Source of the DNA: Modicisalibacter sp049808615
GTDB lineage: Bacteria > Pseudomonadota > Gammaproteobacteria > Pseudomonadales > Halomonadaceae
Direction of reading: 5' to 3'
NCBI RefSeq assembly: GCF_049808615.1
Contig: NZ_JBNCAN010000002.1
Span: 62,001 to 126,000, forward strand
DNA length: 64,000 nt
Part shown: piece by piece, positions 8,171 through 16,572 of the stretch
How the letters are laid out: each line of letters starts with the position of its first letter
Position numbering within the stretch: position 1 is the stretch's first letter
Translations under genes and position numbers: made by a program
The notes under the pieces: generated by a model
What the model was told of the DNA's origin: nothing
Seen by the model: only the letters and a program-made list of their open reading frames with translations
The model's database searches: none

Positions 8171-9520
8171 ATGATCGAAGTCAAACGAGGCCTGGATCTC
8201 CCAATCGCTGGAGCTCCTGAGCAGCGTATCCACGATGCCACGCCCGTTCGTCATGTGGCGATTCTGGGACCTGACTATGTCGGCATGAAGCCGACTATGG
8301 AGGTCAAGGAAGGGGACAGGGTAGCGTTGGGACAGCTCCTGTTCACCGACAAGAAGATCCCCGGTGTTCGTTTCACTTCACCTGGTGCTGGTGAAGTCGT
8401 GGCTATCAATCGGGGTGAGCGGCGCATGCTGCTGTCCGTGGTGATTCGCCTCGACGACCAGGAACAAGCCATCGAGTTCAAGGCCCATGGCGCCGGAGCG
8501 TTGGCCAATCTCGGGCGTCAGGAGGTGGTCGATCAACTGATCGAGTCCGGCCTTTGGACCGCGCTGCGCACACGTCCCTTCTCACGGACGCCGGCCCTCG
8601 ATGCCGTGCCTGCCGATATCTTCGTTACCGCCATCGATACCCATCCTCTCTGCGCTGAGCCGGCGGTGGTCATCAATGAAAATCCTCAGGCCTTTGCCAA
8701 TGGACTCAAGGTGCTCAAGCATCTGACGCCGGGCAAGGTGTATCTGTGTCAGTCACCCGACATCGATTTGCCAGGCGGCGACAGTGACGGTGTGCAGGTC
8801 GAGACTTTCAGCGGCCTGCATCCGGCGGGGTTGCCGGGGACCCATATCCATTTTTTGTCGCCGGTGGGCTTGAAGCGTAAGGTCTGGCACATCGGCTATC
8901 AGGATGTCATGGCGATCGGTACCCTGTTCACCGAAGGGCGCCTGGATATGCGGCGGATCGTCGCAGTCGGCGGGCCTCGCGCCCAGCAACCGCGGCTACT
9001 TCGTACCCGGGTCGGCGCCAGCAGCACGGAACTGCTCGAGAACGAAGTCGTCGAACCCGAGGAGACCCGTGTGATTTCCGGCTCGGTGTTCGGCGGCTTC
9101 ACCGCCGAGGGATCGCGCCGTTTCCTGGGCCGCTTTCATTCTCAGTTCTCGTTGATAGAAGAGAACAACAAGCGCGCCTTCATGGGGTGGCTGTCGCCGG
9201 GTCGTAATCGTCATTCGGTCATGGGTATCTACATCTCCCAGTTCCTGGGCCTGCCCAAGTACGCACCGGACACCTCGACCAACGGTTCCGAGCGTGCCAT
9301 GGTACCTGTCGGTGCCTACGAAAAGGTCATGCCGCTGGATATTCTGCCGACGCAGTTATTACGTTCGTTGATCGTCGGCGATATTGAAGACGCCATGCAG
9401 CTCGGTTGCCTTGAGCTGGATGAAGAGGACCTGGCGCTGTGCACGTACGTCTGTCCTGGCAAGTACGAGTATGGTCCCATCCTGCGTGACAACCTCACCA
9501 CGATCGAGAAAGAGGCCTAA
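8171..9520 (+). CDS. nqrA: Na+-translocating NADH:quinone reductase subunit A
   Basis: First gene of the six-subunit Na+-NQR, the respiratory complex that oxidises NADH, reduces ubiquinone and pumps Na+ out. NqrA is the hydrophilic cytoplasmic subunit linked to quinone binding. The 449-residue length and the N-terminal MIEVKRGLDLPIAGAP are typical of the family, and no membrane segment is seen. The ribosome site is weak (GGGCGAG). A 294-bp leader separates it from gap. The downstream genes nqrB-F, apbE and nqrM follow with overlaps or gaps of under 25 bp, indicating one operon. Confidence 0.97.
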   Translation: MIEVKRGLDLPIAGAPEQRIHDATPVRHVAILGPDYVGMKPTMEVKEGDRVALGQLLFTDKKIPGVRFTSPGAGEVVAINRGERRMLLSVVIRLDDQEQAIEFKAHGAGALANLGRQEVVDQLIESGLWTALRTRPFSRTPALDAVPADIFVTAIDTHPLCAEPAVVINENPQAFANGLKVLKHLTPGKVYLCQSPDIDLPGGDSDGVQVETFSGLHPAGLPGTHIHFLSPVGLKRKVWHIGYQDVMAIGTLFTEGRLDMRRIVAVGGPRAQQPRLLRTRVGASSTELLENEVVEPEETRVISGSVFGGFTAEGSRRFLGRFHSQFSLIEENNKRAFMGWLSPGRNRHSVMGIYISQFLGLPKYAPDTSTNGSERAMVPVGAYEKVMPLDILPTQLLRSLIVGDIEDAMQLGCLELDEEDLALCTYVCPGKYEYGPILRDNLTTIEKEA

Positions 9521-9524
9521 TCCG

Positions 9525-10760
9525 ATGATGGGTATCCGCAAGACACTCGACAATCTCGAACCGCATTTTCACAAAGGTGGTCGCTACGAGAAGTTTTATG
9601 CGCTTTACGAAGCGGTAGACACCATCTTCTATGCGCCCCCGGATGTCACCAAGGGCACGGCGCATGTGCGCGATGGTATCGATCTGAAGCGCATCATGAT
9701 CACGGTATGGCTGTGCACGTTCCCCGCCATGTTCTTCGGCATGTACAATGCTGGCTTGCAGGCCAATCTGGCCATCGCCGATGGCTATGGCGCTCTGGGA
9801 GGCTGGCGTGAGGCGGTGACGCTGGCGTTGACCAGCGGACATGAGCCGGGCAGCATCTGGGCCAACTTCATTCTCGGTGCTACTTACTTCCTGCCCATCT
9901 ATCTGGTGACCTTCGTGGTGGGCGGTTTCTGGGAAGTGCTATTCGCCGTCAAGCGAGGCCATGAAGTCAACGAAGGATTCTTTGTTTCTTCCGTTCTCTA
10001 TGCGCTGATTCTCCCGGCGACCATTCCGCTGTGGCAGGTGGCATTGGGTATCACCTTCGGGATCGTGATCGGCAAGGAGATCTTCGGGGGGACCGGCAAG
10101 AACTTTCTCAATCCCGCGCTGACCGGGCGGGCTTTCCTCTATTTTGCCTATCCGGCCCAGATTTCCGGTGATGCGGTCTGGGTGGCCGCCGATGGCTATA
10201 CCGGGGCCACGGCGCTCTCCATGGTGGTCACCGACGGCATGCCGGGCATGACCGAGCAGTACAGCTGGTGGGATGCCTTCTTGGGCTTCGTGCCGGGTTC
10301 GATAGGCGAGGTATCCACCTTGGCGATTCTGCTCGGTGCGGCGGTGCTGCTGCTGACCCGGGTGGCGTCCTGGCGCATCATGCTAGGGGTTTTCCTCGGC
10401 ATGGTGTGGATGTCCTTGCTGCTCAATGTCATCGGCTCCGATACCAATACGATGTTTGCCATGCCCTGGTACTGGCATCTGGTGGTCGGCGGTTTCGCCT
10501 TCGGCCTGGTGTTCATGGCCACCGATCCGGTCTCGGCCTCCATGACCAACCCCGGTAAGCTGATCTTCGGCGCCTTGATCGGCGTGATGACGGTGCTGAT
10601 CCGAGTGGTCAATCCGGCCTTCCCGGAGGGCATCATGCTGGCGATACTGTTCGCCAACCTGTTTGCGCCGCTGATCGATCACTTTGTCGTGCAGGCCAAT
10701 GTCAAACGCCGTCAGAAGCGTGAGGTCGCCTTCAATTCGAGCACCGAGGAGGTCGCCTAA
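9525..10760 (+). CDS. nqrB: Na+-translocating NADH:quinone reductase subunit B
   Basis: Integral membrane subunit of Na+-NQR that carries covalent FMN and riboflavin and forms much of the Na+ path. The protein has 411 residues, about ten membrane helices, and the flavinylation motif DGYTGATALS with the FMN-accepting Thr near residue 229. The start is ATG 9525 (or the adjacent 9528) behind AGAGG; the open frame extends back into nqrA but those residues do not belong to the family. It lies four bases after nqrA and its TAA overlaps the nqrC start. Confidence 0.97.
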   Translation: MMGIRKTLDNLEPHFHKGGRYEKFYALYEAVDTIFYAPPDVTKGTAHVRDGIDLKRIMITVWLCTFPAMFFGMYNAGLQANLAIADGYGALGGWREAVTLALTSGHEPGSIWANFILGATYFLPIYLVTFVVGGFWEVLFAVKRGHEVNEGFFVSSVLYALILPATIPLWQVALGITFGIVIGKEIFGGTGKNFLNPALTGRAFLYFAYPAQISGDAVWVAADGYTGATALSMVVTDGMPGMTEQYSWWDAFLGFVPGSIGEVSTLAILLGAAVLLLTRVASWRIMLGVFLGMVWMSLLLNVIGSDTNTMFAMPWYWHLVVGGFAFGLVFMATDPVSASMTNPGKLIFGALIGVMTVLIRVVNPAFPEGIMLAILFANLFAPLIDHFVVQANVKRRQKREVAFNSSTEEVA

Positions 10761-11533
10761 TGGCAGCCAGTAATAATTCCATCAAGAAGACGCTGACGGT
10801 TGCCTTGTCGTTGTGCATCGTCTGTTCTGTCATCGTCTCCACTGCGGCGGTGGTGCTGCGGCCGACCCAGCAGATGAATCAGGAGCTCGATCGCAAGAGC
10901 AACATCCTGCAGGTTGCCGAACTCAACCAGCCCGGCGTCGATGTCAACGAGCTGTTCAAGGAAAAGATTACCTCCCGCGTAATCAATCTCGAGACTGGCG
11001 AGTATACCGAAGAGCTCGATGCCGAGACCTATAATCAGTTCGATGCGGCCAAGGATCCCGCGACCTCGCGCACCTTGTCCGGTGATGATCCGGCAGGTCT
11101 TATGCGCCAGGAGAAATTCTCGACGGTCTATCTGGTGGGTGATCCGGAAGACCCGAACCAGATCATTCTGCCGATTCGTGGCCAGGGATTGTGGGGCATG
11201 ATGCGCGGCTTTTTGGCCCTGGAAGGGGACGGCAACACCATCGTCGGCTTGTCCTACTACGATCACTCCGAGACCCCGGGGCTTGGCGGCGAGGTGGACA
11301 ACCCGCGCTGGAAATCTCAATGGAATGGCAAGAAGGTCTACGATGACAGCCCGACGCAGCCGAAGATCCATCTGGTGAAAGGCGGCGCCGACTCCGAGTA
11401 CGAGGCGGATGCCTTGTCCGGTGCCTCCTTGACCAGCCGCGGTGTCACCAACATGCTGCAATTCTGGCTCAGCGAAGCGGGTTTTGCCGAATATCTCGCC
11501 CGCTTTCATGACAATACCCAAGGAGACGCGTAA
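10760..11533 (+). CDS. nqrC: Na+-translocating NADH:quinone reductase subunit C
   Basis: Membrane-anchored periplasmic subunit with the second covalently bound FMN. The protein has 257 residues, one N-terminal membrane helix (about 10-33) and an FMN-binding domain. The flavinylation motif reads DALSGASLTS, so the residue normally given as Thr is Ser223; see findings. The start codon overlaps the nqrB stop, and GAGGAGG upstream is a strong ribosome site inside nqrB. Confidence 0.96.
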   Translation: MAASNNSIKKTLTVALSLCIVCSVIVSTAAVVLRPTQQMNQELDRKSNILQVAELNQPGVDVNELFKEKITSRVINLETGEYTEELDAETYNQFDAAKDPATSRTLSGDDPAGLMRQEKFSTVYLVGDPEDPNQIILPIRGQGLWGMMRGFLALEGDGNTIVGLSYYDHSETPGLGGEVDNPRWKSQWNGKKVYDDSPTQPKIHLVKGGADSEYEADALSGASLTSRGVTNMLQFWLSEAGFAEYLARFHDNTQGDA

Positions 11534-11535
11534 GC

Positions 11536-12213
11536 ATGGCTGCCTCTGATACTCCTAAAAGTGTGCTGTTATCGCCGGTGTTCAAGAACAATCCCATCGC
11601 CCTGCAGGTGCTCGGGATCTGTTCGGCTCTGGCGGTCACCAACTCGATGAGCGTGTCGCTGGTCATGGGGATTGCCGTGATCGTGGTCACTGCGTTCTCC
11701 AACCTCTTCGTATCCCTGCTTCGTCATCACATTCCCTCATCCATCCGCATCATCGTGCAGATGACCATCATCGCCTCCTTGGTCATCGTGGTGGATCAGG
11801 TGCTCAAGGCCTACGCCTATGAGATGTCCAAGCAATTGTCGGTATTCGTTGGGCTGATCATCACCAACTGTATCGTCATGGGTCGTGCCGAAGGCTACGC
11901 CATGCAGAACGGCCCGGTGATGAGCTTCCTCGATGGTGTAGGCAACGGGTTGGGTTACGCCGTGATCCTGCTGTTTGTCGGCTTCGTGCGTGAGTTGCTG
12001 GGTTCCGGCAGCTTGTTTGGTGTCACCATCCTGCCAGCGGTGCAAAATGGCGGTTGGTACGTGCCCAATGGCCTGATGTTGTTGCCCCCGTCGGCGTTCT
12101 TCGTCATTGGATTGCTGATCTGGATACTGCGTTCCTTCAATCCGGATCAGGTCGAGAAGACGGAATACCGTATCGTTGCCAACAGTAAAACCAAGATCAA
12201 GGAGACCGCGTAA
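11536..12213 (+). CDS. nqrD: Na+-translocating NADH:quinone reductase subunit D
   Basis: Membrane subunit of Na+-NQR, 225 residues with about six helices, paralogous to NqrE and RnfE. NqrD and NqrE together hold an iron centre in the membrane. Family segments seen include NPIALQVLGICSALAVTNS near residue 18 and NCIVMGRAE near residue 110, the latter containing the conserved Cys. AAGGAG lies upstream. The TAA overlaps the nqrE ATG as TAATG. Confidence 0.96.
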   Translation: MAASDTPKSVLLSPVFKNNPIALQVLGICSALAVTNSMSVSLVMGIAVIVVTAFSNLFVSLLRHHIPSSIRIIVQMTIIASLVIVVDQVLKAYAYEMSKQLSVFVGLIITNCIVMGRAEGYAMQNGPVMSFLDGVGNGLGYAVILLFVGFVRELLGSGSLFGVTILPAVQNGGWYVPNGLMLLPPSAFFVIGLLIWILRSFNPDQVEKTEYRIVANSKTKIKETA

Positions 12214-12833
12214 TGCTTGGCCATTATCTCAGTCTGTTCGTTCAGGCGGTCTTCGTCGAAAACATGGCCCTGGCGTTCTTCCTGGGCATGTGTACCTTTC
12301 TGGCCGTTTCCAAGAAGGTCTCTTCCGCCATTGGCCTGGGCATTGCTGTGGTCGTGGTGCTCACCATCACGGTGCCGGCCAATAACTTGATCCTGCATTA
12401 CCTGCTGGCGGAAGGGGCGCTAACCTGGACGGGCATCGAAGGTACGGAAAATATCGATCTCTCCTTCCTCGGGCTTCTGAGCTACATCGGCGTCATTGCC
12501 GCCATGGTGCAGATTCTCGAGATGTTCCTCGACAAGTTTGTACCGGCGCTTTACAACACTCTTGGCGTTTTCCTGCCATTGATCACGGTCAATTGCGCAA
12601 TACTCGGGGCGGTGCTGTTCATGGCCGAGCGCAGCTACGGCTTTGGCGAGTCTGTCGTCTACGGCGCCGGCGCCGGTATTGGCTGGGCACTGGCGATTAC
12701 CGCGCTGGCGGGTATTCGTGAAAAACTCAAGTACAGCGACGTGCCGGCTGGCTTGCAAGGGCTGGGTATTACTTTTATTACCGTCGGGCTGATGTCGCTG
12801 GGCTTCATGTCCTTCTCCGGCGTCCAGCTATAA
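12213..12833 (+). CDS. nqrE: Na+-translocating NADH:quinone reductase subunit E
   Basis: Membrane subunit of Na+-NQR, 206 residues with about six helices, topologically inverted relative to NqrD. It has the conserved segments ENMALAFFLGMC (about 16-27) and VNCAILGA (about 126-133), whose cysteines are expected to ligate the shared membrane iron centre. It overlaps nqrD by one base and is followed 23 bases later by nqrF. Confidence 0.96.
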   Translation: MLGHYLSLFVQAVFVENMALAFFLGMCTFLAVSKKVSSAIGLGIAVVVVLTITVPANNLILHYLLAEGALTWTGIEGTENIDLSFLGLLSYIGVIAAMVQILEMFLDKFVPALYNTLGVFLPLITVNCAILGAVLFMAERSYGFGESVVYGAGAGIGWALAITALAGIREKLKYSDVPAGLQGLGITFITVGLMSLGFMSFSGVQL

Positions 12834-12856
12834 AGCCAACGGAATAGGAAATCGAC

Positions 12857-14089
12857 ATGGTTGATATATCTGTAATCCTGCTCGGTGTGATCATGTTCAC
12901 CGTGATCGTCATCGGCCTTGTTCTGGTGATTCTGGCGGCACGCAGTCGGCTGGTCAGTAGCGGGGACGTTACGATCGAGATCAATGACGATCCCGAAAAC
13001 ACGATGACTACCCAGGCCGGTGGCAAACTGCTTCAGACGCTGGCCTCCAATGGCATCTTCTTGTCTTCCGCCTGTGGTGGTGGCGGTTCCTGTGCCCAGT
13101 GCAAGTGTCGTATCTCCGAGGGAGGAGGCTCGATTCTGCCCACCGAGGAATCCCATTTCACCATGCGGGAGAAGAAGGAAGGCTGGCGACTTTCCTGCCA
13201 GGTGCCGGTCAAGCAGGACATGAAGATCGAGGTGCCGGAGGAGGTCTTCGGAGTCAAGAAATGGGAGTGTGAAGTCACTTCCAACCCCAACGTGGCAACC
13301 TTCATCAAGGAGCTCAATCTGAAGCTGCCGGAAGGTGAGGAGGTGGCTTTCCGTGCAGGTGGGTATGTACAGCTGGTGGCGCCGCCCTATGATATCAAGT
13401 TCTCCGATTTCGATATCGAGGAAGAGTACCGCGGTGACTGGGAAAAGTTCGGGCTCTTCAATGTCTCTCACAAGAGCAATGAAGAGGTCATACGCGCCTA
13501 CTCCATGGCCAATTACCCGGAAGAGAAAGGCCTGCTCAAGTTCAACATCCGTATTGCCACGCCACCGCCCAACACCGATTATCCACCGGGATTGATGTCG
13601 ACCTATGTGTTCTCCCTCAAGCCCGGCGACAAGGTCACGGTAATGGGGCCCTTTGGTGAATTCTTCGCCAAGGACACCGATGCGGAAATGGTCTTCATTG
13701 GCGGTGGTGCCGGCATGGCGCCAATGCGCAGCCACATCTTCGACCAGTTGAAGCGCCTTAAGTCCACGCGCAAGATGTCGTTCTGGTACGGCGCGCGTTC
13801 CTGGCGCGAGACCTTCTACAACGAGGAGTATGACCAGCTGGCCGAGGAGTTCGATAACTTCGAGTGGCACCTGGCGCTTTCCGATCCTCAGCCGGAGGAC
13901 AACTGGGAAGGGCCGACCGGCTTCATTCATAATGTCCTGTATGACATGTATCTCAAGGATCATCCGGCGCCGGAGGATTGTGAGTTCTACATGTGCGGGC
14001 CGCCCATGATGAACGCATCCGTGGTCAAGATGCTGACCGACATGGGGGTCGAGCCGGAGAACATCATGCTGGATGACTTCGGCGGATGA
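12857..14089 (+). CDS. nqrF: Na+-translocating NADH:quinone reductase subunit F (NADH dehydrogenase subunit)
   Basis: Electron-input subunit, 410 residues. An N-terminal membrane anchor (about 6-28) is followed by a 2Fe-2S ferredoxin domain with ligands near Cys73, Cys79, Cys82 and Cys114. An FAD domain (RAYSMANYP) and an NADH domain (GGGAGMAPMRS, then YMCGPPMM) complete it. All cofactor ligands expected of the family are present. The ribosome site is AGGAA. The last codons overlap apbE by four bases (ATGA). Confidence 0.97.
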   Translation: MVDISVILLGVIMFTVIVIGLVLVILAARSRLVSSGDVTIEINDDPENTMTTQAGGKLLQTLASNGIFLSSACGGGGSCAQCKCRISEGGGSILPTEESHFTMREKKEGWRLSCQVPVKQDMKIEVPEEVFGVKKWECEVTSNPNVATFIKELNLKLPEGEEVAFRAGGYVQLVAPPYDIKFSDFDIEEEYRGDWEKFGLFNVSHKSNEEVIRAYSMANYPEEKGLLKFNIRIATPPPNTDYPPGLMSTYVFSLKPGDKVTVMGPFGEFFAKDTDAEMVFIGGGAGMAPMRSHIFDQLKRLKSTRKMSFWYGARSWRETFYNEEYDQLAEEFDNFEWHLALSDPQPEDNWEGPTGFIHNVLYDMYLKDHPAPEDCEFYMCGPPMMNASVVKMLTDMGVEPENIMLDDFGG

Positions 14090-15153
14090 TGGAAGTTGCT
14101 TCTCGAAAACTGACAGGGCCGGCCTCAAGAGGGCTGGCCCTGTTGTTAGTGATGCTGTCATCGATACTGTTGGCGGGATGCGACAGCGGGCCTGAAGAGC
14201 ATCGATTTCAGGGGCCGATCTTCGGAACCGGCTATCATGTCACCGCCTATGCCGATCTGGAGGAAGACGATGTTGCCAAGCTAGAGTCGGGTATTCTTGC
14301 CGAGCTCGAGCGTATCGATGCCCTGATGTCGACCTATCGTGACGACTCCGAACTGTCGCATTTCAATCGACTTCCGGTCGGCGTGCCTTTTTTCGTGTCG
14401 CCGGCCACCGCGGAGGTCATTCGCGAATCAAAGCATATCGCGCAGCTCTCCCAAGGGGCCTTTGATATTACGGTCGGGCCAGCCGTCAACCTGTGGGGCT
14501 TCGGGCCCGAAGGGCGACCGGAAAAAGTGCCCGATTCCTCGACGCTCAATGAGGCGCTGACTCGCGTTGATGTCGGTGCGCTACGGTTGGAAGACGGCAT
14601 TCTTCACAAGACCAAGCCTGTCTATGTCGACTTGTCAGGAATCGCCAAAGGCTATGCCAGCGATCGAGTGGCCGACTATCTCGAGGCCAGTGACATCGAG
14701 AATTATCTGGTCGAGATCGGTGGCGAAATTCGCACTCATGGCCACAAGCCTGACGGTAGTCCTTGGCGTATCGCCGTAGAAAAGCCGGTATCCAGTGAGC
14801 GTAGCGTACAACGCATCATCGATCTCAAGGCCGCCGCCGTCGCGACCTCAGGGGATTATCGTAACTATTTTGAAGCGGATGGCGTACGCTATTCCCATAC
14901 CATCGATCCGCGAACCGGCCGGCCCATCGACAATCGGGTTGCCTCGGTGACCGTCATTACAAAGCGTTGCGCCACCGCGGATGCACTGGCGACCGCCTTT
15001 ACCGTGATGGGGGCCGAGGCCGGCCTAGCCATGGCCGAGAGAGAGAACATCGCCGTCTATTTCGTTGTCAGAGAGGGTGATGGCTTTGAAACACGCATGA
15101 GCTCATCCTTTGAGCCCTACTTGGATGAGCCTGCTGCCGAGGAGGAGGCATAA
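14086..15153 (+). CDS. apbE: FAD:protein FMN transferase (flavin transferase)
   Basis: Periplasmic lipoprotein that transfers FMN from FAD to Thr/Ser of NqrB and NqrC. The 355-residue precursor has a signal peptide and lipobox LLAGC, giving acylated Cys32. The ApbE fold shows GTGYHVTAY near 45, DLSGIAKGYASDRV near 181, and YSHTIDPRTGRP near 265, all family signatures. Its start overlaps the nqrF stop, so the maturation enzyme is made together with its targets. Confidence 0.96.
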   Translation: MMEVASRKLTGPASRGLALLLVMLSSILLAGCDSGPEEHRFQGPIFGTGYHVTAYADLEEDDVAKLESGILAELERIDALMSTYRDDSELSHFNRLPVGVPFFVSPATAEVIRESKHIAQLSQGAFDITVGPAVNLWGFGPEGRPEKVPDSSTLNEALTRVDVGALRLEDGILHKTKPVYVDLSGIAKGYASDRVADYLEASDIENYLVEIGGEIRTHGHKPDGSPWRIAVEKPVSSERSVQRIIDLKAAAVATSGDYRNYFEADGVRYSHTIDPRTGRPIDNRVASVTVITKRCATADALATAFTVMGAEAGLAMAERENIAVYFVVREGDGFETRMSSSFEPYLDEPAAEEEA

Positions 15154-15410
15154 TGACATTGTGGATACTGGTACTGGGTTTCATGCTGCTGGTGGTAGCG
15201 GCCATGTCGGTCGGTGTATTGCTTGGGCGTAAACCGATCGCCGGGTCCTGTGGGGGCCTCAACAATCTGGGGCTCAAGGACGGCTGCGACATTTGCGGTG
15301 GCAAGGACGAAGTATGCGAGGAAGAGAATCGCAAGCAACAAGCCATGGCTCAACGCCGTGCCGATGAAAAGCGCGGTGCCGATCTCGGCTACGACGCGAC
15401 GCGGCGGTAA
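15153..15410 (+). CDS. nqrM: Na+-NQR maturation protein NqrM
   Basis: Small (85 residues) accessory protein needed for assembly of Na+-NQR, thought to deliver iron to the NqrD/NqrE centre. It has one N-terminal membrane helix (about 3-24) and four cysteines, Cys33, Cys45, Cys48 and Cys55, in the pattern expected for NqrM, with a polar Arg-rich tail. The start overlaps the apbE stop by one base. It is the last gene of the nqr operon; no clear terminator follows. Confidence 0.93.
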   Translation: MTLWILVLGFMLLVVAAMSVGVLLGRKPIAGSCGGLNNLGLKDGCDICGGKDEVCEEENRKQQAMAQRRADEKRGADLGYDATRR

Positions 15411-15560
15411 AGACTGCTCTTGAAGTGTTTCGGGTATCCGATGATGTCGAAGGCCTATCGAGTGCGGTACTAAACGAAATTGACCGGCTATTTTGACAAG
15501 GTGCCGTAAGCCTAGCCTTCATCACAAGCATCCTTAGGTCGCTGGAGAGGGCCTCGTTGT

Positions 15561-16424
15561 TCATCCGCGATAACGAAAGATTCGCAGGCTCGGCAAGAAG
15601 ACCTCCTCTTCGAGTCGTTCGTCACTACGTTTGGCGCGGGTGCGCCCTTGAGGCGGTCGCGGAAGGGGTTGATTGTGATCCGGCAAGCGACCATCGCAAG
15701 CCGGGATGAAAAGTGGCAAGGGCAGGTTCATGGCGCGGCGGGAGCGCCCATCGGCCAGCGGCTCCCGGAAAAATAGATTGGCACGCATGACCGGTGCCTG
15801 ACGCTGTACCTGGGCCAGCGCTTCGCCATCCGGTACGCCGCCCAGGCGCTTGAGTTGAATCCGCACGTGCGGCGCATCGCTGTCCAATGCCAGTAACATG
15901 CGCTCGGCATCATGGGTCGTGAGGCGCTTGATCGAGCGTCCGCTGGTGTACCAGGCCAGGCGCACTCGGGATAAAGGGGCGTCGGCGACAGGCAAATGGC
16001 GCCAGCATTGCTTGAGATGCAATCGTGCCAGTCCCTGTCCGCGCAGGTGATCGTGCAGCACTGGATGGCGAAAGGGGAGCACTGCCTTGATCTCGGGAAT
16101 CAGAGAGGCCGCTTGTTGGCGAATCTGCGCCAGTATCGTGCTGAAATGACTCTTGGCCGTGTTGACCTCTGCGACAGTGCCCAGCAACCTCTCGTTGGCG
16201 GCGATCAGACCCACATAGCTGCGTGTCACCCGCCCATCTTGACCATCCTGATACCAGAAATCGAGCAGAGCACGGCGCAGCCACTCGGCGTCAGGACGTG
16301 GCGACTCAAGCGCCCAAGCCTGTCCGGGACTCGCCTCGTAGACCTCGAGTAAAGCATCGATTCGTTCAACCAGACGATCAAAGGCCGCTTCCAGTTCCGC
16401 GAGCAGACGATACTGTACATCCAT
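15561..16424 (-). CDS. tus: Tus-family DNA replication terminus site-binding protein
   Basis: A 287-residue protein that I match to the Tus/Ter-binding family. The N-terminal helix pattern fits, as do the central segments NTAKSHFSTIL (about 88-98), a His-Asp pair near residues 123-124, and RVRLAWYTSGRSIKRL (about 153-168). The C-terminal part LPSLRIFRYRG mirrors the Tus ending LIIPRLHLYVAD, preceded by a VMRANLFFREPLADGR strand like the Tus DNA-contact strand. Tus binds Ter sites and blocks replication forks from one side. GAGGAAT gives a ribosome site for ATG 16424. Similarity is distant, so the family call is fairly firm but the function is inferred. No clear Ter site was found beside it. 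Confidence 0.75.
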   Translation of the reverse strand: MDVQYRLLAELEAAFDRLVERIDALLEVYEASPGQAWALESPRPDAEWLRRALLDFWYQDGQDGRVTRSYVGLIAANERLLGTVAEVNTAKSHFSTILAQIRQQAASLIPEIKAVLPFRHPVLHDHLRGQGLARLHLKQCWRHLPVADAPLSRVRLAWYTSGRSIKRLTTHDAERMLLALDSDAPHVRIQLKRLGGVPDGEALAQVQRQAPVMRANLFFREPLADGRSRRAMNLPLPLFIPACDGRLPDHNQPLPRPPQGRTRAKRSDERLEEEVFLPSLRIFRYRG

Positions 16425-16572
16425 CGAATCATTCCTCGTAATTTTTATATCGTTTCTTATACCGTTACCTCAATCACTGAGCTCGATTTTGCCATCAGCA
16501 TCATGAGTCTGCCAATTCCAGGGGAGCGGCCGGCATCCTGGCAAGAGATGCCGGGCTATGGGTTGCGTTGGT

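Noticed and set aside
12659..14161. A 500-residue open frame on the minus strand opposite nqrE-nqrF
   Set aside because: It lies antisense to two well-supported nqr genes, has no ribosome site or family features, and its composition mirrors the codon bias of the sense genes.
16440..16500. Possible Ter site upstream of the tus-like gene
   Set aside because: Only a GTAAC core (minus strand, near 16466-16470) is shared with the E. coli Ter consensus; flanking positions mostly disagree, so it is not better than chance.
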